A stretch of DNA of 15,265 bases, taken from Bryobacteraceae bacterium (GTDB taxonomy: Bacteria > Acidobacteriota > Terriglobia > Bryobacterales > Bryobacteraceae). Positions 15,086 through 15,265 of this stretch are shown one piece after another. The notes below the pieces were generated by a model. It made no database searches. It was given only the letters and a program-made list of their open reading frames with translations, and had not been told where the DNA came from. Location of the stretch: the NCBI GenBank assembly GCA_025929455.1, contig JAICMB010000019.1:1-15265 (forward strand), read 5' to 3'. Both the position numbers and the translations under genes were made by a program. Numbering within the stretch: the stretch's first letter is position 1; each line of letters begins with the position of its first letter.

Positions 15086-15265
15086 GCGCAGGCGATGAGA
15101 GCCCCGGAGGCAACCTAAGCGTTACTGAATACCGGTGCATCGGGCCCTGCGCGACCTGGACCTTTCCGCAAGCACCGCGTACAAAGCCTAGCAATCAAAT
15201 CAGTAACGCCCGTTGGCTTCGTTCCGCCACCCACCCCTGCGCACTACCAACAGTAGTCAAACCGG
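15086..15265. other. Stretch without recognisable features
   Basis: I see no gene, RNA, repeat or regulatory element here. It may continue the decayed NHL/TIGR03437 gene, but no residue pattern is recognisable in any frame. Confidence 0.5.

Overview
The window looks like chromosomal DNA from a soil Acidobacteriota, most likely the Bryobacterales/Solibacter side. The evidence is a secreted protein ending in the Solibacter-type C-terminal domain (TIGR03437) at the left, a decayed NHL-repeat/TIGR03437 gene at the right, high GC, frequent GTG/TTG starts and short palindromic repeats between genes. I saw no rRNA, tRNA, CRISPR array, transposase, integrase or phage gene. The lineage is inferred from protein families, not from a marker gene.

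Layout. (1) 1-2322, minus strand: a secreted protein with Ig/BACON-like repeats and a TIGR03437 domain, followed 4 bases later by the 5' part of an AlaX-type alanyl-tRNA editing gene that runs off the left edge. (2) 2477-3628, plus strand and divergent: a multi-pass membrane acyltransferase of the HGSNAT/NagX (DUF5009) type. The divergent gap holds a perfect 8-bp inverted repeat that looks like an operator. (3) 3803-8393: a compact redox cassette of aldo/keto reductase, zinc-type alcohol dehydrogenase, DUF2255 protein, a double carboxymuconolactone decarboxylase (CMD)-cupin protein and a YahK/CAD-like alcohol dehydrogenase. Its 3' half is broken: the CMD gene has an in-frame TAA after 52 codons, and the last dehydrogenase has three separate +1 frameshifts plus an internal deletion. 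(4) 8466-9752: a LysR-type regulator and a small membrane-anchored protein, 12 bases apart. (5) 9753-10090: a non-coding stretch with a palindrome and a near-identical direct repeat pair. (6) 10091-14469: a tightly packed envelope-related series: a PilZ-domain protein, RmlD (dTDP-rhamnose synthesis), a two-helix membrane protein with a PH-like domain, a YdcF/DUF218 protein and an ABC exporter half-transporter with Asp in place of the Walker B catalytic Glu. A sigma70-like promoter in front of the PH-like gene is placed so that its transcript may be leaderless. (7) 14470-15265: no intact gene, but fragments in shifting frames that clearly derive from an NHL-repeat/TIGR03437 protein.

How it fits together. 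Region 3 reads as a small-molecule redox or detoxification operon that is decaying, or that carries assembly errors; the LysR gene just behind it may have regulated it. Region 6 reads as a cell-envelope module linking a possible c-di-GMP receptor to deoxysugar supply and export; this is inference from adjacency. I found no convincing undescribed system. The best leads are the decayed cassette, the NHL/TIGR03437 relic, the divergent operator and the degenerate lone ABC half-transporter.
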